This document shows positions 63,832 to 64,000 of a DNA stretch of 64,000 nucleotides, piece after piece. How positions within the stretch are numbered: position 1 is the stretch's first letter; every line of letters starts with the position of its first letter. The notes under the pieces were generated by a model. That model was not told the origin of the DNA, did no database searches, and was given only the letters and a program-made list of their open reading frames with translations. The DNA comes from JBEISR01 sp044371425 (GTDB lineage Bacteria; Planctomycetota; Planctomycetia; Pirellulales; Pirellulaceae). Location of the stretch: positions 1-64,000 of the forward strand of contig JBILTR010000013.1 in assembly GCA_044371425.1 (NCBI GenBank), given 5' to 3'. The position numbers and the translations under genes are program-made.

Positions 63832-64000
63832 CGACTTTCCCTTTTGGTTTTGCCGTTGATCCATCTGGGGAAAAGATTATCCTTACGGGTCTGGAAATTT
63901 TTCTCCCGAGCCATAGGGCGGCTTGGCCGAACGATGAGCTAGGTGGATGGTGGAAGTCATTCTTGGCGAGAAGCTTTTGGGATGGCCTTTGGGTGCTTGC
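63832..64000. other. Right window end without a gene
   Basis: The last 169 bases after the sialidase-like stop hold no open frame with coding support, no repeat and no RNA that I can see. The next gene begins outside the window. Confidence 0.6.

Overview
The window is chromosomal DNA of a planctomycete, most likely of the Pirellulales group. The evidence is three hallmark families: two separate DUF1501 plus DUF1549/DUF1553 gene pairs (one with a WD40 gene behind it), many Tat- or Sec-exported proteins of unknown role, and a GC-rich genome with long repeat-filled gaps between genes. I see no rRNA, tRNA, integrase, transposase or CRISPR array. No gene is cut by the window edges; 63832-64000 holds no gene I can support.

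Layout. 1-1311 is a dense array of short hairpin repeats. 1376-6956 carries ilvD, a HAD phosphatase, an exopolyphosphatase and a Nudix protein. 7356-14570 is a LysR regulator followed by gltB and gltD, closed by a strong terminator. 15070-22253 has a small membrane protein, a secreted protein and the first DUF1549/1553-DUF1501-WD40 operon. 22982-30050 (minus strand) holds an unusual 1241-residue HIT/phospholipase D/helicase/S24 fusion, an S9 peptidase and a metallophosphoesterase. After a 7-unit tandem repeat, 30973-35695 is a three-gene MotA/TolQ/ExbB-type membrane operon. 36282-37256 has a small protein and a candidate structured RNA with its own promoter and terminator. 37703-45055 has an MFS transporter, a TPR lipoprotein and the second DUF1501-DUF1549/1553 pair. 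45326-47515 is a collagen-like protein. 47713-54595 has a DUF456 protein, rlmN, a cysteine hydrolase, a sugar-acid dehydratase of the IlvD/EDD family and a DapA-family protein. 54789-58130 is rich in DNA repair and small genes (SMUG-type uracil-DNA glycosylase, methyltransferase, AlkC/AlkD-like HEAT protein). 58264-62468 pairs a nucleotidyltransferase with a GHMP kinase/UDP-sugar pyrophosphorylase fusion, and 62593-63831 is a sialidase-like secreted protein.

How genes work together. GltB and GltD form glutamate synthase, with a LysR gene directly upstream as candidate regulator. IlvD serves branched-chain amino acid synthesis, while its paralogue at 51538 sits beside a DapA-family gene and probably serves sugar-acid breakdown. 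The two NTP-transferase genes near 58-62 kb probably activate a sugar for polymer synthesis. The most striking single item is the HIT/PLD/helicase/S24 protein: its C-terminus has a LexA-like Ala-Gly, Ser and Lys arrangement, which suggests a helicase-nuclease controlled by self-cleavage. The window also holds at least five families of short dispersed palindromic repeats, including a roughly 232-bp MITE-like element with terminal inverted repeats and a covarying inner hairpin.
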